In this document: in pieces, positions 9,443 through 18,183 of the stretch
Layout of the letters: every line of letters begins with the position of its first letter
How positions within the stretch are numbered: position 1 is the stretch's first letter
Source: Butyrivibrio sp. NC2002
Lineage (GTDB): Bacteria > Bacillota > Clostridia > Lachnospirales > Lachnospiraceae
Length of the DNA: 64,000 bases
Assembly: GCF_000702265.1 (NCBI RefSeq)
Contig: NZ_KL370881.1
Coordinates: 394,789-458,788 of the forward strand
Direction: 5' to 3'
Translations under genes and position numbers: made by a program
The notes under the pieces: generated by a model
Databases searched by the model: none
What the model saw: only the letters and a program-made list of their open reading frames with translations
Told to the model about the DNA's origin: nothing

Positions 9443-10795
9443 ATGTTGGAAAAACTATTTAAGTTAGAGGAACATAATACTACGGTAAAAACCGAGATTA
9501 TTGCCGGAATTACCACGTTCCTTTCAATGGCCTACATTTTGGCTGTTAACCCCAGCATCCTGGGCACGGTAATGAATCCCAGTGGTGTATTTGTTGCCAC
9601 AGCAATAGCTTCTGCAATTGCTACATTTTTCATGGCTTTTTTGGCTAACTATCCGATAGCTCTTTCAGCAGGACTTGGACTTAATGCATATTTTGCGTAT
9701 ACAGTATGTCTTGGAGAGCTTGCAAGTGAGGGAGAAAACGCGTTTAAGATATGCTTAACAGCGGTATTTGTAGAAGGCGTGATTTTCCTTCTCCTTTCAA
9801 GAGTAGGAATTCGTGAGAAGATCATTAACAGTATTCCGAGAAACCTTAAGTTTGGTATCTCAGCAGGTATCGGTCTTTTCATTGCATTTATAGGTCTTCG
9901 CGGTGCAAACGTAATCGTTCCTGATGAAGCAACAACTGTTGCTCTTGGTAACTTTGCAGAAGCTGACGTCGTACTCAGCCTTATCGGACTGATCATAATT
10001 GTTGTACTTGAGCACTTTAATATCACAGGCTCAGTTCTTATAGGTATCGTTGTAACATGGATACTTGGCATGATTGCTCAGTCAACAGGCTGGTATACAG
10101 CAACAAATGTATTCCCGGATTTTTCACAGGGGCTTCAGCTTGGAGGAATTGCAGATACAGCATTTAAATTCAACTTTGGATGGGCTGCATCACATCTTAT
10201 TCAGTTCATTGCTATTGTATTCAGTTTCCTTTATGTAGATATCTTTGATACAGTTGGAACAGTAGTAGGTGTCGCTGATAAGGCCGGCCTTCTTGATGAG
10301 AATGGTGATATTCCTAATGTTGGTTCTGTATTCTTTTCAGATGCTGTAGGAACAACTGTTGGTGCATGTCTTGGTACTTCAACTGTAACAAGCTTTGTTG
10401 AGTCAGGTGCCGGCGTAGCTGCAGGTGGTCGTACAGGCCTTACAGCTTTTACAACCGGTGTAATGTTTGTAATATCATTGGTGCTTAGTCCTATCTTCCT
10501 TGCAATCCCTTCATTTGCAACAGCTCCTGCTCTTGTATATGTTGGTATGCTTATGGTTTCTAGTGCAAAGAACATAGAGTTTGACGGAGATATTGCTGAT
10601 ACTATCGGTGCATATCTCGCACTGCTTATGATGCCTCTTTCATATTCAATCGCAACAGGTATCATGTTTGCAGTACTTGCATGGGTAATTGTTAAGGTAT
10701 TCATGGGTAAGATCAAAGATATTTCACCTGTAATGTGGGTTGTATTTGCTATGTTTGCATTCCGCATTTGGGCACTTATTACTAATTTCCAGTAA
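9443..10795 (+). CDS. NCS2-family purine permease (AzgA/PbuG type)
   Basis: 450 residues, about 12-14 membrane segments. Proton-coupled nucleobase uptake across the cell membrane; the AzgA-like branch transports adenine, guanine or hypoxanthine. Branch features include the N-terminal EIIAGITTFLSMAYI and VNPSIL segments, a SAGLGLNAYFAY motif, a DTVGT motif and the SFVESGAGVAAGGRTG segment. TTTAGGAGG precedes the ATG. Single gene with its own terminator. The 160-bp leader shows no purine-riboswitch core, so its control is not evident. Confidence 0.9.
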   Translation: MLEKLFKLEEHNTTVKTEIIAGITTFLSMAYILAVNPSILGTVMNPSGVFVATAIASAIATFFMAFLANYPIALSAGLGLNAYFAYTVCLGELASEGENAFKICLTAVFVEGVIFLLLSRVGIREKIINSIPRNLKFGISAGIGLFIAFIGLRGANVIVPDEATTVALGNFAEADVVLSLIGLIIIVVLEHFNITGSVLIGIVVTWILGMIAQSTGWYTATNVFPDFSQGLQLGGIADTAFKFNFGWAASHLIQFIAIVFSFLYVDIFDTVGTVVGVADKAGLLDENGDIPNVGSVFFSDAVGTTVGACLGTSTVTSFVESGAGVAAGGRTGLTAFTTGVMFVISLVLSPIFLAIPSFATAPALVYVGMLMVSSAKNIEFDGDIADTIGAYLALLMMPLSYSIATGIMFAVLAWVIVKVFMGKIKDISPVMWVVFAMFAFRIWALITNFQ

Positions 10796-10830
10796 TTTCG
10801 GAGATTTAAACAAGAATAGTTGATTAGTTA

Positions 10831-10879
10831 AACTTCCCGCATACCGGGTGCATGGCACTTAAAATGCGGGAAGTTTTTT
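10831..10879 (+). terminator. terminator of the permease gene
   Basis: Perfect 12-bp stem AACTTCCCGCAT (10831-10842) with ATGCGGGAAGTT (10864-10875), 21-base loop, then TTTTC. Confidence 0.85.
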
Positions 10880-10892
10880 CGGTTTAATACCA

Positions 10893-10921
10893 TTGACACA
10901 AGGGGTTGTAATCACTAAGAT
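10893..10921 (+). promoter_or_regulatory. promoter of the tetR-cmk-ispH-rpsA operon
   Basis: TTGACA (10893-10898), 17-bp spacer, TAAGAT (10916-10921). The leader to the tetR start is about 85 nt. Confidence 0.6.
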
Positions 10922-11011
10922 AATAACGTATGCTATCTAAAGGATATAACATTTATCTGTCTTACGACTTACTTATAGAGGCGTGCCAATAAATTTCAGG
11001 AGGAATATCTC

Positions 11012-11566
11012 ATGTCCAGAAAAGCGACGATCACACAAGAAGAGATAATAAATGCGGCATTTAAAATTACCAGGAAAGAGGGCTTTGATCAGATCACATC
11101 AAGAAGACTTGCAGGAGCTGCAGGTTGCTCTACTCAGCCTATTTTCAGAATCTATGAGAATATGGATGAATTAAAAAAAGATGTTTTTGACAGAGCTGTA
11201 TCATATTTTGAGGATTATTGCAGACACAGCAAGAAAACACATGAGACACCTTTTGTAGATCTGGGGCTTAGCTATATTGCTTTTGCCCAGTCAAATGCAA
11301 ATCTTTTTAAGCTTCTTTTTATATCTGCTGACAGCAAGGATAGCAAGAGCATGTATGATATCGTAAACGGCTCAGATGAGAATATTGTAAAAGAAGTGGC
11401 AAGAGCCAAGGAACAGGGTGTTCAGAATGCTGAGCAGCTTTTCATGAAGATGTGGATATTTATTCATGGAGCGGGATGCATGGCTGTAACAGGAGATTAT
11501 GATTTGGAAGAGGCAGACTCTATAGCTATGCTTACATCTGCTTATGAAGCTTTCAGACAGGCATAA
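11012..11566 (+). CDS. TetR/AcrR-family transcriptional regulator
   Basis: 184 residues. N-terminal TetR DNA-binding domain: ITQEEIINAAFKITRKEGFDQITSRRLA, then a CSTQPIFRIYENMDEL recognition-helix segment. The C-terminal ligand domain is unlike well-known members, so the ligand is unknown. AGGAGG precedes the ATG. Its stop is three bases before the next gene, making it the first gene of an operon that carries cmk, ispH and rpsA. It may control this operon from the promoter at 10893, but no clear palindromic operator was found there. Confidence 0.88.
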   Translation: MSRKATITQEEIINAAFKITRKEGFDQITSRRLAGAAGCSTQPIFRIYENMDELKKDVFDRAVSYFEDYCRHSKKTHETPFVDLGLSYIAFAQSNANLFKLLFISADSKDSKSMYDIVNGSDENIVKEVARAKEQGVQNAEQLFMKMWIFIHGAGCMAVTGDYDLEEADSIAMLTSAYEAFRQA

Positions 11567-11569
11567 AGA

Positions 11570-12850
11570 ATGAAAAGAATTGCGGTTATTGGCTGCGGTG
11601 CAGCCGGAATGATGGCAGCTATCTCTGCTGCGGAGAGTGGAGCAAACGTCATAATTTTTGAGAAAAATGAGAAACCAGGTAAGAAAATATACATTACCGG
11701 AAAAGGCAGATGTAATGTGACAAATGCCTGTGACATATCGGAGTATTTTGATAAGATACCACATGGCTCTAAGTTTTTATACAGTGCTCTTTACGGATAC
11801 GATAATACCCGTGTGCAGGATTTTTTTGAGAGCAACGGATGCAGACTGAAAATAGAGCGTGGAGACAGAGTTTTTCCTGTGTCGGATCACTCTTCGGATA
11901 TTATAAGCACACTTGTAAAAGTGCTTAAAAAGAAGGGCGTGGAGATCAGATATCAGGATGAAGTTACATGGATACAGGTTGATGCAGATGACCATGTAAA
12001 AGCGGTTGTTTCAAAAGATTCAGGAATTACCGAAGTTGATTCCGTGATAGTATGCACAGGCGGCTTGTCGTATCCATCCACCGGATCTACGGGAGACGGA
12101 CTTAAAATAGCTAAAGAGCTGGGGATCAAGGTGACAAATACTTCGCCGTCTCTGGTTCCTTTTGAGATTGCTGAAGACTTTTGCAAAAAGCTTCAGGGTC
12201 TGTCATTAAAAAATGTTGCAGTTAAGCTTGAACAGTTAAAAGAAGAGAATCCGGAAGGCAAGAAAGCAAAGAATAAGACTGTTTATGACGGTTTTGGAGA
12301 AATGCTTTTTACGCATTTTGGTGTCAGTGGACCGCTTATTTTAACTGCAAGCTGTTACTATGAGGCTAAGGACAAAAAGGGAAATAAGAATTCATATATC
12401 CTGCGACTTGATCTAAAGCCGGCACTAACGCACGAACAGCTTGATAAGAGGCTGCAGAGAGAATTTGACCTCTCAAGAAACAGACAGTTTAAAAATTCCT
12501 TAAATGGTCTATTTCCGTCTAAGCTCATTCCGGTCATGATAGAGCTGTCGGGGATCGATCCTGAAAAACAGATTAACGCTATAACAAGAAAAGAAAGACA
12601 GGACTTCGTTAATCTTATAAAGGATATGAGGATGACCGTACAGGGACTTAGAGGATTTAACGAGGCAATAATCACAAGGGGCGGAATAGCCGTTGGTGAG
12701 ATAAATCCTTCCACAATGGAGTCTAAAAAAATCAAGGGACTTTATTTTGCAGGAGAGATAATTGATGTAGATGCGCAGACAGGCGGCTTTAATTTACAGA
12801 TAGCATGGTCAACAGGCCATCTGGCCGGCGAATGCAGCGCAGAAGAGTAA
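11570..12850 (+). CDS. HI0933/YhiN-family flavoprotein (NAD(P)/FAD-dependent oxidoreductase)
   Basis: 426 residues. N-terminal FAD-binding Rossmann motif AVIGCGAAGMMAAISAAESG, then GKGRCNVTN and a GGLSYPSTGSTGDG segment characteristic of the HI0933/YhiN family; C-terminal second dinucleotide motif FAGEIIDVDAQTGGFNLQIAWSTG region. Cytosolic, function largely undefined in the family; one clostridial relative (BaiN) was reported to reduce bile-acid intermediates, which should not be assumed here. Starts three bases after tetR and 18 bp before the chosen cmk start. In many Clostridia this gene sits upstream of cmk-ispH. Confidence 0.9.
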   Translation: MKRIAVIGCGAAGMMAAISAAESGANVIIFEKNEKPGKKIYITGKGRCNVTNACDISEYFDKIPHGSKFLYSALYGYDNTRVQDFFESNGCRLKIERGDRVFPVSDHSSDIISTLVKVLKKKGVEIRYQDEVTWIQVDADDHVKAVVSKDSGITEVDSVIVCTGGLSYPSTGSTGDGLKIAKELGIKVTNTSPSLVPFEIAEDFCKKLQGLSLKNVAVKLEQLKEENPEGKKAKNKTVYDGFGEMLFTHFGVSGPLILTASCYYEAKDKKGNKNSYILRLDLKPALTHEQLDKRLQREFDLSRNRQFKNSLNGLFPSKLIPVMIELSGIDPEKQINAITRKERQDFVNLIKDMRMTVQGLRGFNEAIITRGGIAVGEINPSTMESKKIKGLYFAGEIIDVDAQTGGFNLQIAWSTGHLAGECSAEE

Positions 12851-12868
12851 AATTATTGGAGAATGATT

Positions 12869-13531
12869 ATGGCAAACAGCATAGCAATAGATGGACCTGC
12901 AGGAGCAGGAAAAAGTACGATCGCAAAAATAGTTTCAAAGAAGCTTGGATTTATATATATTGATACAGGCGCAATGTACAGAGCTATGGCAGTCCATCTG
13001 ACAAGGCTCGGAGTAGATGGAAACGATTTTGCGGCAATTGAAGCAAATATTGACAGTGCAGATATTTCAATAGGTCATGAGAATGGAGAGCAGGTTGTTT
13101 ATTTAAATGGCGAAAACGTCAATTCTCAGCTAAGGACCGAGGAAGTATCAAGCATGGCTTCTAAGAGCAGCGCAAATGCCAAGGTCAGGGAGAAACTTGT
13201 TGAACTTCAGAGAAAACAGGCTAAGACTACTGACGTTGTGATGGACGGAAGAGATATCGGAACCGTTGTGCTTCCTGATTCTAATTTAAAGGTTTATCTT
13301 ACTGCAAGCAGCAGAGTGAGAGCAGAGCGCAGATATAAGGAAATGATTGAAAAGGGAGAGCAGTGTGATCTTGATACCATCGAGAAGGATATTATCGAGA
13401 GAGATCACAGAGACATGACAAGAGAAAATTCACCGCTTAAAAAGGCTGATGATGCTGTTGAGATCGACTCATCCTACATGACTATAGAAGAGGTTGCAGA
13501 CAAGATAATCAGCCTCTACAACAATCTGTGA
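12869..13531 (+). CDS. cmk: cytidylate kinase
   Basis: 220 residues. Phosphorylates CMP and dCMP with ATP. P-loop GPAGAGKSTIAKI near the N-terminus; DTGAMYRAM and MDGRDIGTVVLP are diagnostic. The start is placed at 12869 rather than the in-frame ATG at 12863, because GGAG then has a seven-base spacing and the protein begins MANSIAIDGPAG like its relatives. Followed 68 bp later by ispH. Confidence 0.95.
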   Translation: MANSIAIDGPAGAGKSTIAKIVSKKLGFIYIDTGAMYRAMAVHLTRLGVDGNDFAAIEANIDSADISIGHENGEQVVYLNGENVNSQLRTEEVSSMASKSSANAKVREKLVELQRKQAKTTDVVMDGRDIGTVVLPDSNLKVYLTASSRVRAERRYKEMIEKGEQCDLDTIEKDIIERDHRDMTRENSPLKKADDAVEIDSSYMTIEEVADKIISLYNNL

Positions 13532-13599
13532 TCATCTGCAGACATGTTTGTACCGGACGGATGTATAAAGACACAAACGCAAAATAAATGAGGAAAAAT

Positions 13600-14454
13600 A
13601 TGGATGTAATACTTGCAGAACACGCCGGATTTTGCTTTGGAGTGACAAGAGCTGTGGACGAAGTCTACAAACAGATTGACAAGGCATCCGGAAAAAAAAT
13701 ATACACCTATGGACCGATAATCCACAATGAAACTGTGGTTTCAGATCTGGAAAAAAAAGGAGTGAGAGTCGTAGAATCTCCTGAGGATCTAAAGACGATA
13801 GGTGATGGAATCCTGATAATCAGGTCTCATGGAATAAGAAAAGAGATCCATGAGAAAATAAAGGATATGGGTATCGAATATGTCGATGCAACATGCCCGT
13901 TTGTTAAAAGAATACATAATATAGTAGAAAAAGAAAGTGCTGAAGGGAAAACTATCATTGTTGTCGGAAGTGCTACTCATCCAGAGGTTGATGGCATAGT
14001 CAGTTACGTATCCGGACCGGTATATGTGATAGAGACTTTGGAGGAAGCGGAAAAAATCCAGTTTCCGGAGGGCACAGAGTTATATATAGTATCTCAGACG
14101 ACATTTAATCAAAATAAATTTCAAGAAATCGTTGAAAAGTTTTCTAATTCGCGCTACAATGTTAATGTTGTGAACACTATTTGTAGTGCAACAGAAGAAA
14201 GGCAGACCGAAGCAGAGGATATTGCCGCCAGAGTTGATGCTATGATAGTGATAGGCGGAGCGCACAGTTCTAATTCAAGGAAACTGTATGAGATATGCAG
14301 TAAGAAGTGTGCCAATACATACTTTATTCAAACACTGGATGACTTGCATTTAGAACTGCCTAAAGCGGTTAAGCTAGTGGGAATTACCGCCGGGGCGTCC
14401 ACCCCAAAGAACATTATCGAGGAGGTTCAGAATTATGTCAGAACAATCTTTTGA
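13600..14454 (+). CDS. ispH: 4-hydroxy-3-methylbut-2-enyl diphosphate reductase
   Basis: 284 residues. Last step of the MEP isoprenoid pathway, giving IPP and DMAPP; iron-sulfur enzyme. The three cluster cysteines are present: Cys12 (HAGFCFGV), Cys99 (DATCPFV) and Cys195 (NTICSAT); the active-site SNSRKLYEIC segment is also intact. Start placed at 13600 because GAGGAAAAAT lies directly before it; an in-frame ATG at 13588 has no site. It overlaps the next gene by 20 bp. Dxs for the same pathway is encoded at 54808. Some Clostridia fuse IspH to S1 domains; here they are separate but coupled. Confidence 0.95.
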   Translation: MDVILAEHAGFCFGVTRAVDEVYKQIDKASGKKIYTYGPIIHNETVVSDLEKKGVRVVESPEDLKTIGDGILIIRSHGIRKEIHEKIKDMGIEYVDATCPFVKRIHNIVEKESAEGKTIIVVGSATHPEVDGIVSYVSGPVYVIETLEEAEKIQFPEGTELYIVSQTTFNQNKFQEIVEKFSNSRYNVNVVNTICSATEERQTEAEDIAARVDAMIVIGGAHSSNSRKLYEICSKKCANTYFIQTLDDLHLELPKAVKLVGITAGASTPKNIIEEVQNYVRTIF

Positions 14455-15571
14455 ACAGATGCTCAATGAGTCGTTCAAAACAATTCATACGGGGGAGGTC
14501 GTAGAAGGCACTGTCATTGCTGTAAAGCCGGATGAGATTATTCTTAACATTGGCTACAAGTCAGATGGCATTCTCACAAAGAATGAGTATAGTAACGATA
14601 GCAGCATCGATCTTACTCAGGTTGTCAAGGAAGGTGACACAATGGATGTCAAAGTCCTTAAGACAAATGATGCAGACGGTCAGGTTATCCTTTCATACAA
14701 GCGTCTTGCCCTTGACAGAGGAAATAAGCGTATCGAGGAAGCATTCAACAATCAGGAAGTACTTACAGCTAAGGTTGTACAAGTTCTTGAAGGCGGACTT
14801 ACAGTTGTAGTTGATGAAGTTAGAATCTTCATTCCTGCAAGTCTTGTTTCTGATACATACGAGAAGGATCTTTCCAAGTATGAAGGACAGGAAATCCAGT
14901 TCGTTGTAACTGAGTACAATCCTAAGAGAAGAAGATATATCGGTAACCGTAAGATGCTTATTACAGCAGAGAAGGCTGAGCAGGCTAAGAAGCTGTTTGA
15001 GACAATCGGTGTTGGCGATATCGTAGAAGGTACAGTTAAGAATGTTACAGATTTCGGCGCATTCATCGATCTTGGCGGTGCAGATGGACTCCTCCACATC
15101 TCAGAGATGTCATGGGGCCGTGTTGAGAATCCTAAGAAGACATTCAAGGTTGGCGATATTGTTAAGGTTCAGATCAAAGGTATCGACGGCAACAAGATCG
15201 CTCTTTCAAGAAAGTTTGATGATGAGAACCCTTGGAAGGATGCTGAAACAAAGTACGCTGTTGGTAACGAGGTAACAGGTAAGGTTGCCAGAATGACTGA
15301 CTTTGGCGCATTTATCGAGCTTGAGCCCGGTATCGACGCACTTCTTCATGTTTCTCAGATCGCTAGAGAGCACATCGAGAAGCCTGCAGATGTTCTTAGC
15401 ATCGGTCAGGAAGTTACAGCAAGAATCGTTGACTTCAACGAAGCAGATCGTAAGATCAGCCTTAGCATCAAGGCTCTTACAGCTCCCGAGAAGGAAGATG
15501 AGGCTGATGACAATGCAGATGTTGCAAGTGTAGACATCGACAAGGTTATCGCTGAGCAGGATGCTGAATAA
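14435..15571 (+). CDS. rpsA: S1-domain RNA-binding protein, ribosomal protein S1 homologue
   Basis: 378 residues with four S1 OB-fold repeats (about 18-86, 104-172, 188-258, 272-345), shorter than the six-domain proteobacterial S1 but usual for Firmicutes. Repeat motifs such as [28 protein letters not shown] are well preserved. Expected to bind mRNA at the 30S subunit and help initiation. GAGGAGG lies inside the ispH end. High-expression codon bias. Last gene of the operon; a terminator follows. The acidic tail is rich in D and E. Confidence 0.9.
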   Translation: [378 protein letters not shown]

Positions 15572-15585
15572 TTATTGAGATCTAG

Positions 15586-15619
15586 GGACTGTCACATGTA
15601 TAGTGTGGCAGTCCTTTTT
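15586..15619 (+). terminator. terminator of the rpsA operon
   Basis: GGACTGTCACA (15586-15596) pairs with TGTGGCAGTCC (15604-15614) with one G-U, then TTTTTAT. Confidence 0.85.
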
Positions 15620-15679
15620 ATGTCTAAAAATAATATGCATTTTGGATGGTCTTACCAATGCCTTACATTTACTTAATTA

Positions 15680-15726
15680 AGTTTATGTTTATTTTATTTT
15701 ACATAAACTAGAGGGTTGGTTATACT
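15680..15726 (+). promoter_or_regulatory. cheR promoter with overlapping inverted repeat
   Basis: TTTACA (15698-15703), 17-bp spacer, TATACT (15721-15726). A perfect 9-bp inverted repeat, AGTTTATGT (15680-15688) and ACATAAACT (15701-15709), covers the -35 box and is a candidate operator. Confidence 0.5.
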
Positions 15727-15785
15727 TAAATCATAGTAGTAACTGTATGTTTTTTTATAAGCTTACTTTAAGAGGGGGTCTTGGA

Positions 15786-16568
15786 ATGGCAGTTGATTAT
15801 GAGTGGTTTAAGGGCGAGGTTTATAAGCTTACAAAGATTGATCTTAATGCTTACAAAGAAAAGCAGATGAAGCGTAGGATTGATACCCTTATTGGAAAGA
15901 CAGAATGTAAAGGCTATGACGAATATATGGATCTAATTAAAAAGGATCAGACTGCTCGTGAGACCTTTATAACATACCTTACGATCAATGTTTCTGAGTT
16001 TTTCAGGAATATTGACCAGTGGAATCTGATGGATAAGCAGATGGTTCCGGAACTGATAAGTAAGTTTGGAAACAAGCTTAAGATCTGGAGTGCAGCGTGC
16101 TCTACAGGTGACGAACCCTATACAATAGTTATGCTTTTATCTAAGCATATGCCGCTTAATCAGATAAGTATTACAGCTTGGGATATTGATACTGTGGCGC
16201 TTGCAAAGGCAAGAGCCGGTGTGTATGATGCCAAGGAAGTTCAGGCAGTACCTGCTGATCTGAAATCAAAATATTTGAAGCAGGAAGGCGACAAATGGAG
16301 AGTTGCCGATGAGATAAAGCAGCGCGTTACATTTAAGCAGGCGGATCTTCTGCGTGAGCCTTATCCAAAGGATTATCATCTTATTGTTTGCAGAAACGTT
16401 CTTATTTATTTTACTGAAGAAGCAAAGGATGAGATATTCAGAAAGTATTATGATTCTCTTGCTCCGGGCGGAGTACTTTTTATCGGTAGTACAGAGCAGA
16501 TCATAAATTATAAAGAAATTGGCTTTATCAGAAAGAGCTCATTCTATTATGAGAAGCCGGGGAAATAA
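15786..16568 (+). CDS. cheR: CheR chemotaxis protein methyltransferase
   Basis: 260 residues from the ATG at 15786, chosen because GAGGGGGTCTTGGA lies just before it (the frame opens earlier at 15747 without a site). Methylates glutamates on chemoreceptors using S-adenosylmethionine. N-terminal alpha-helical domain, then the SAM-binding SAACSTGDEPYTI motif, DIDTVALAKAR, and CRNVLIYF. Single gene away from other che genes; the receptor at 3636-5651 is a possible substrate. The secreted lysozyme-like gene begins 37 bp later with no terminator between. Confidence 0.93.
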   Translation: MAVDYEWFKGEVYKLTKIDLNAYKEKQMKRRIDTLIGKTECKGYDEYMDLIKKDQTARETFITYLTINVSEFFRNIDQWNLMDKQMVPELISKFGNKLKIWSAACSTGDEPYTIVMLLSKHMPLNQISITAWDIDTVALAKARAGVYDAKEVQAVPADLKSKYLKQEGDKWRVADEIKQRVTFKQADLLREPYPKDYHLIVCRNVLIYFTEEAKDEIFRKYYDSLAPGGVLFIGSTEQIINYKEIGFIRKSSFYYEKPGK

Positions 16569-16605
16569 ATATAAAGAGTGAAAAAAGTAATTTGGGGGTA
16601 ACATC

Positions 16606-17586
16606 ATGAGAAAAACTGGGAAATGCGTAAAAGCAGCAATCATTGGGACAATCGTAATAATGGCAGGCAGCCTGTTTATACCCGGAAAGGGGGCACAGGC
16701 TGCCTCTTTACGTGGCAAAAGCAACGAGGAAAAAGTATTCTACTATCTGATATCAGATGGTGGATTCAGCAATGCTTCCGGATGTGGCGCTCTTGCCAAT
16801 ATTTCCAAGGAATCATCCTTTAATCCAAGTGCAGTTGGTGATAACGGAACAAGCTTTGGAATATGCCAGTGGCACAACGACAGGGCATCAAGACTTCGTG
16901 CATGGTGTGGTGATCATGATTATGATTGGCACAGCCTTGAGGGACAGCTTAATTATTTGAGCTATGAATTATCTACATATTATCCAAACACGCTATCTCT
17001 GATGAAGGGTGTTAAAAATTCCAAGAGCGGTGCCGGAAAAGCTGCATACTATTGGTGCAAGTACTACGAAGTGCCTGCAGATACTGAAACCAAAGCAAAA
17101 GAGCGAAGCAATCTTGCAAAAAGTAACTACTGGCCAAAATATAAGGATGCAAAAGTAGGACTTAATAAAGGTCAGACCTATATTGTTGATGATCTGAAAT
17201 ACAAGGCAACAGGTGATTTTACAGTAACATTTAAGGGAGTCGCGAACCCTGAATTAACTGAGGTTGATATCCCTTCAAAGATTGTAGTAAACGGGATTTC
17301 AGCTAAGATTACTCAGATTGCAAACAATGCCTGCGCAGATAATGAAATCATTACCGCAGTATCTATCGGCAAAAATGTTGAGAAGATTGGTAAGAAAGCA
17401 TTTTACGGGTGCAGTAATCTAAGCAAAGTCGAAATCTATACAACAACGCTGAAAAGTGTAGGAAAGAAAGCCTTTAAAGAAATAGCAGATGGATCAAAGT
17501 TTGCTGTGAAAAAGAAGTGCAAAGCAAAATATAAAACAATGTTAAAGGGCAAGATTCCTTCAGATGCCAAGATTACAAAATTATAA
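16606..17586 (+). CDS. secreted lysozyme-like protein with C-terminal BspA-type leucine-rich repeats
   Basis: 326 residues. Signal peptide at about 1-33 (basic start, hydrophobic core, AQA cleavage site). Residues about 38-185 resemble the phage-tail-type lysozyme domain: FYYLISDGGFSNASGCGALANI, probable catalytic Glu69 in SKESSFNP, and SFGICQWHNDRASRL. The C-terminal 130 residues resemble LRR_5/BspA repeats (IGKNVEKIGKKAFYGCSNL, VGKKAFKEIADGS). Predicted to cut peptidoglycan outside the cell while the repeats bind a surface or partner. GGGGGTAACATC before the ATG. No phage genes nearby. A role in cell-wall turnover or antagonism is inference. Confidence 0.82.
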   Translation: MRKTGKCVKAAIIGTIVIMAGSLFIPGKGAQAASLRGKSNEEKVFYYLISDGGFSNASGCGALANISKESSFNPSAVGDNGTSFGICQWHNDRASRLRAWCGDHDYDWHSLEGQLNYLSYELSTYYPNTLSLMKGVKNSKSGAGKAAYYWCKYYEVPADTETKAKERSNLAKSNYWPKYKDAKVGLNKGQTYIVDDLKYKATGDFTVTFKGVANPELTEVDIPSKIVVNGISAKITQIANNACADNEIITAVSIGKNVEKIGKKAFYGCSNLSKVEIYTTTLKSVGKKAFKEIADGSKFAVKKKCKAKYKTMLKGKIPSDAKITKL

Positions 17587-17611
17587 ATGTCCTTTAAGGA
17601 AGGGATAAGAT

Positions 17612-18076
17612 ATGCATAATAATATTTATGTGATATATACCGTAGTTCTGTTTTTGCTTGGAGTGGCATTTTATATACTGGGTGAATTCAACAGGGGTGC
17701 TAAGCCGGAACTGCCTGATCCGAATATGATAGGAAAAGAAGATCAGGAAGTGATTTCAGATGAGCCCGGAGTTTCAGAGATATCACCGGATGAAGTGGAA
17801 ATGCCGGTTCCTGAGCCTGAAAGCGCTGCCCTTGAAGATATTTCCCTTGAGGAAGAAAAAACAGGGAATGAAGAAAGCGGTGGAGAAGAAGGCTCTGATA
17901 CAGAAGAAGAGCCTGAGCCTCCTATCTATGACGGCTTTGAAGAGCAAAGAATACAAATGATAAAGGATAACTATGTTATCCAGGAGAGATATGACAGCCT
18001 CAAATGGATGACTTATATAGCATTTGTATTTTGGGTTATGGCGCTTATCTGTGGGATTTTATACATTCTTTCATAA
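17612..18076 (+). CDS. membrane protein with acidic linker, unknown function
   Basis: 154 residues. A hydrophobic segment at about 6-26, a glutamate/proline/serine-rich linker of about 80 residues, then a C-terminal membrane segment at about 130-153 (WMTYIAFVFWVMALICGILYI). Both ends are membrane embedded and the acidic middle faces one side. GGAAGGGATAAG precedes the ATG, 25 bp after the lysozyme-like gene, so the two may be co-expressed. Family not recognised. Confidence 0.65.
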   Translation: MHNNIYVIYTVVLFLLGVAFYILGEFNRGAKPELPDPNMIGKEDQEVISDEPGVSEISPDEVEMPVPEPESAALEDISLEEEKTGNEESGGEEGSDTEEEPEPPIYDGFEEQRIQMIKDNYVIQERYDSLKWMTYIAFVFWVMALICGILYILS

Positions 18077-18132
18077 CAATTTGCATTAAAGATTTTACCT
18101 TTTTAACAGAAGTAAATAATAATCAAGACATA

Positions 18133-18170
18133 AAAAAGGTGGTCACGTTTTATAACGTGATCACCTTTTT
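18133..18170. terminator. bidirectional terminator
   Basis: AAAAAAGGTGGTCACGTT and its near-perfect complement AACGTGATCACCTTTTT form a long stem with A- and T-runs on the two sides. It lies between convergent genes ending at 18076 and 18184 and can serve both. Confidence 0.85.
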
Positions 18171-18183
18171 GACAGTATTTAAA

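Noticed and set aside
10231..10767. 178-codon minus-strand frame inside the purine permease
   Set aside because: Antisense shadow of a conserved membrane protein; no homology pattern or ribosome site.
16606..18076. Prophage remnant suggested by the phage-tail-type lysozyme domain
   Set aside because: No neighbouring phage gene, a proper signal peptide and LRR tail, and codon use like the host.
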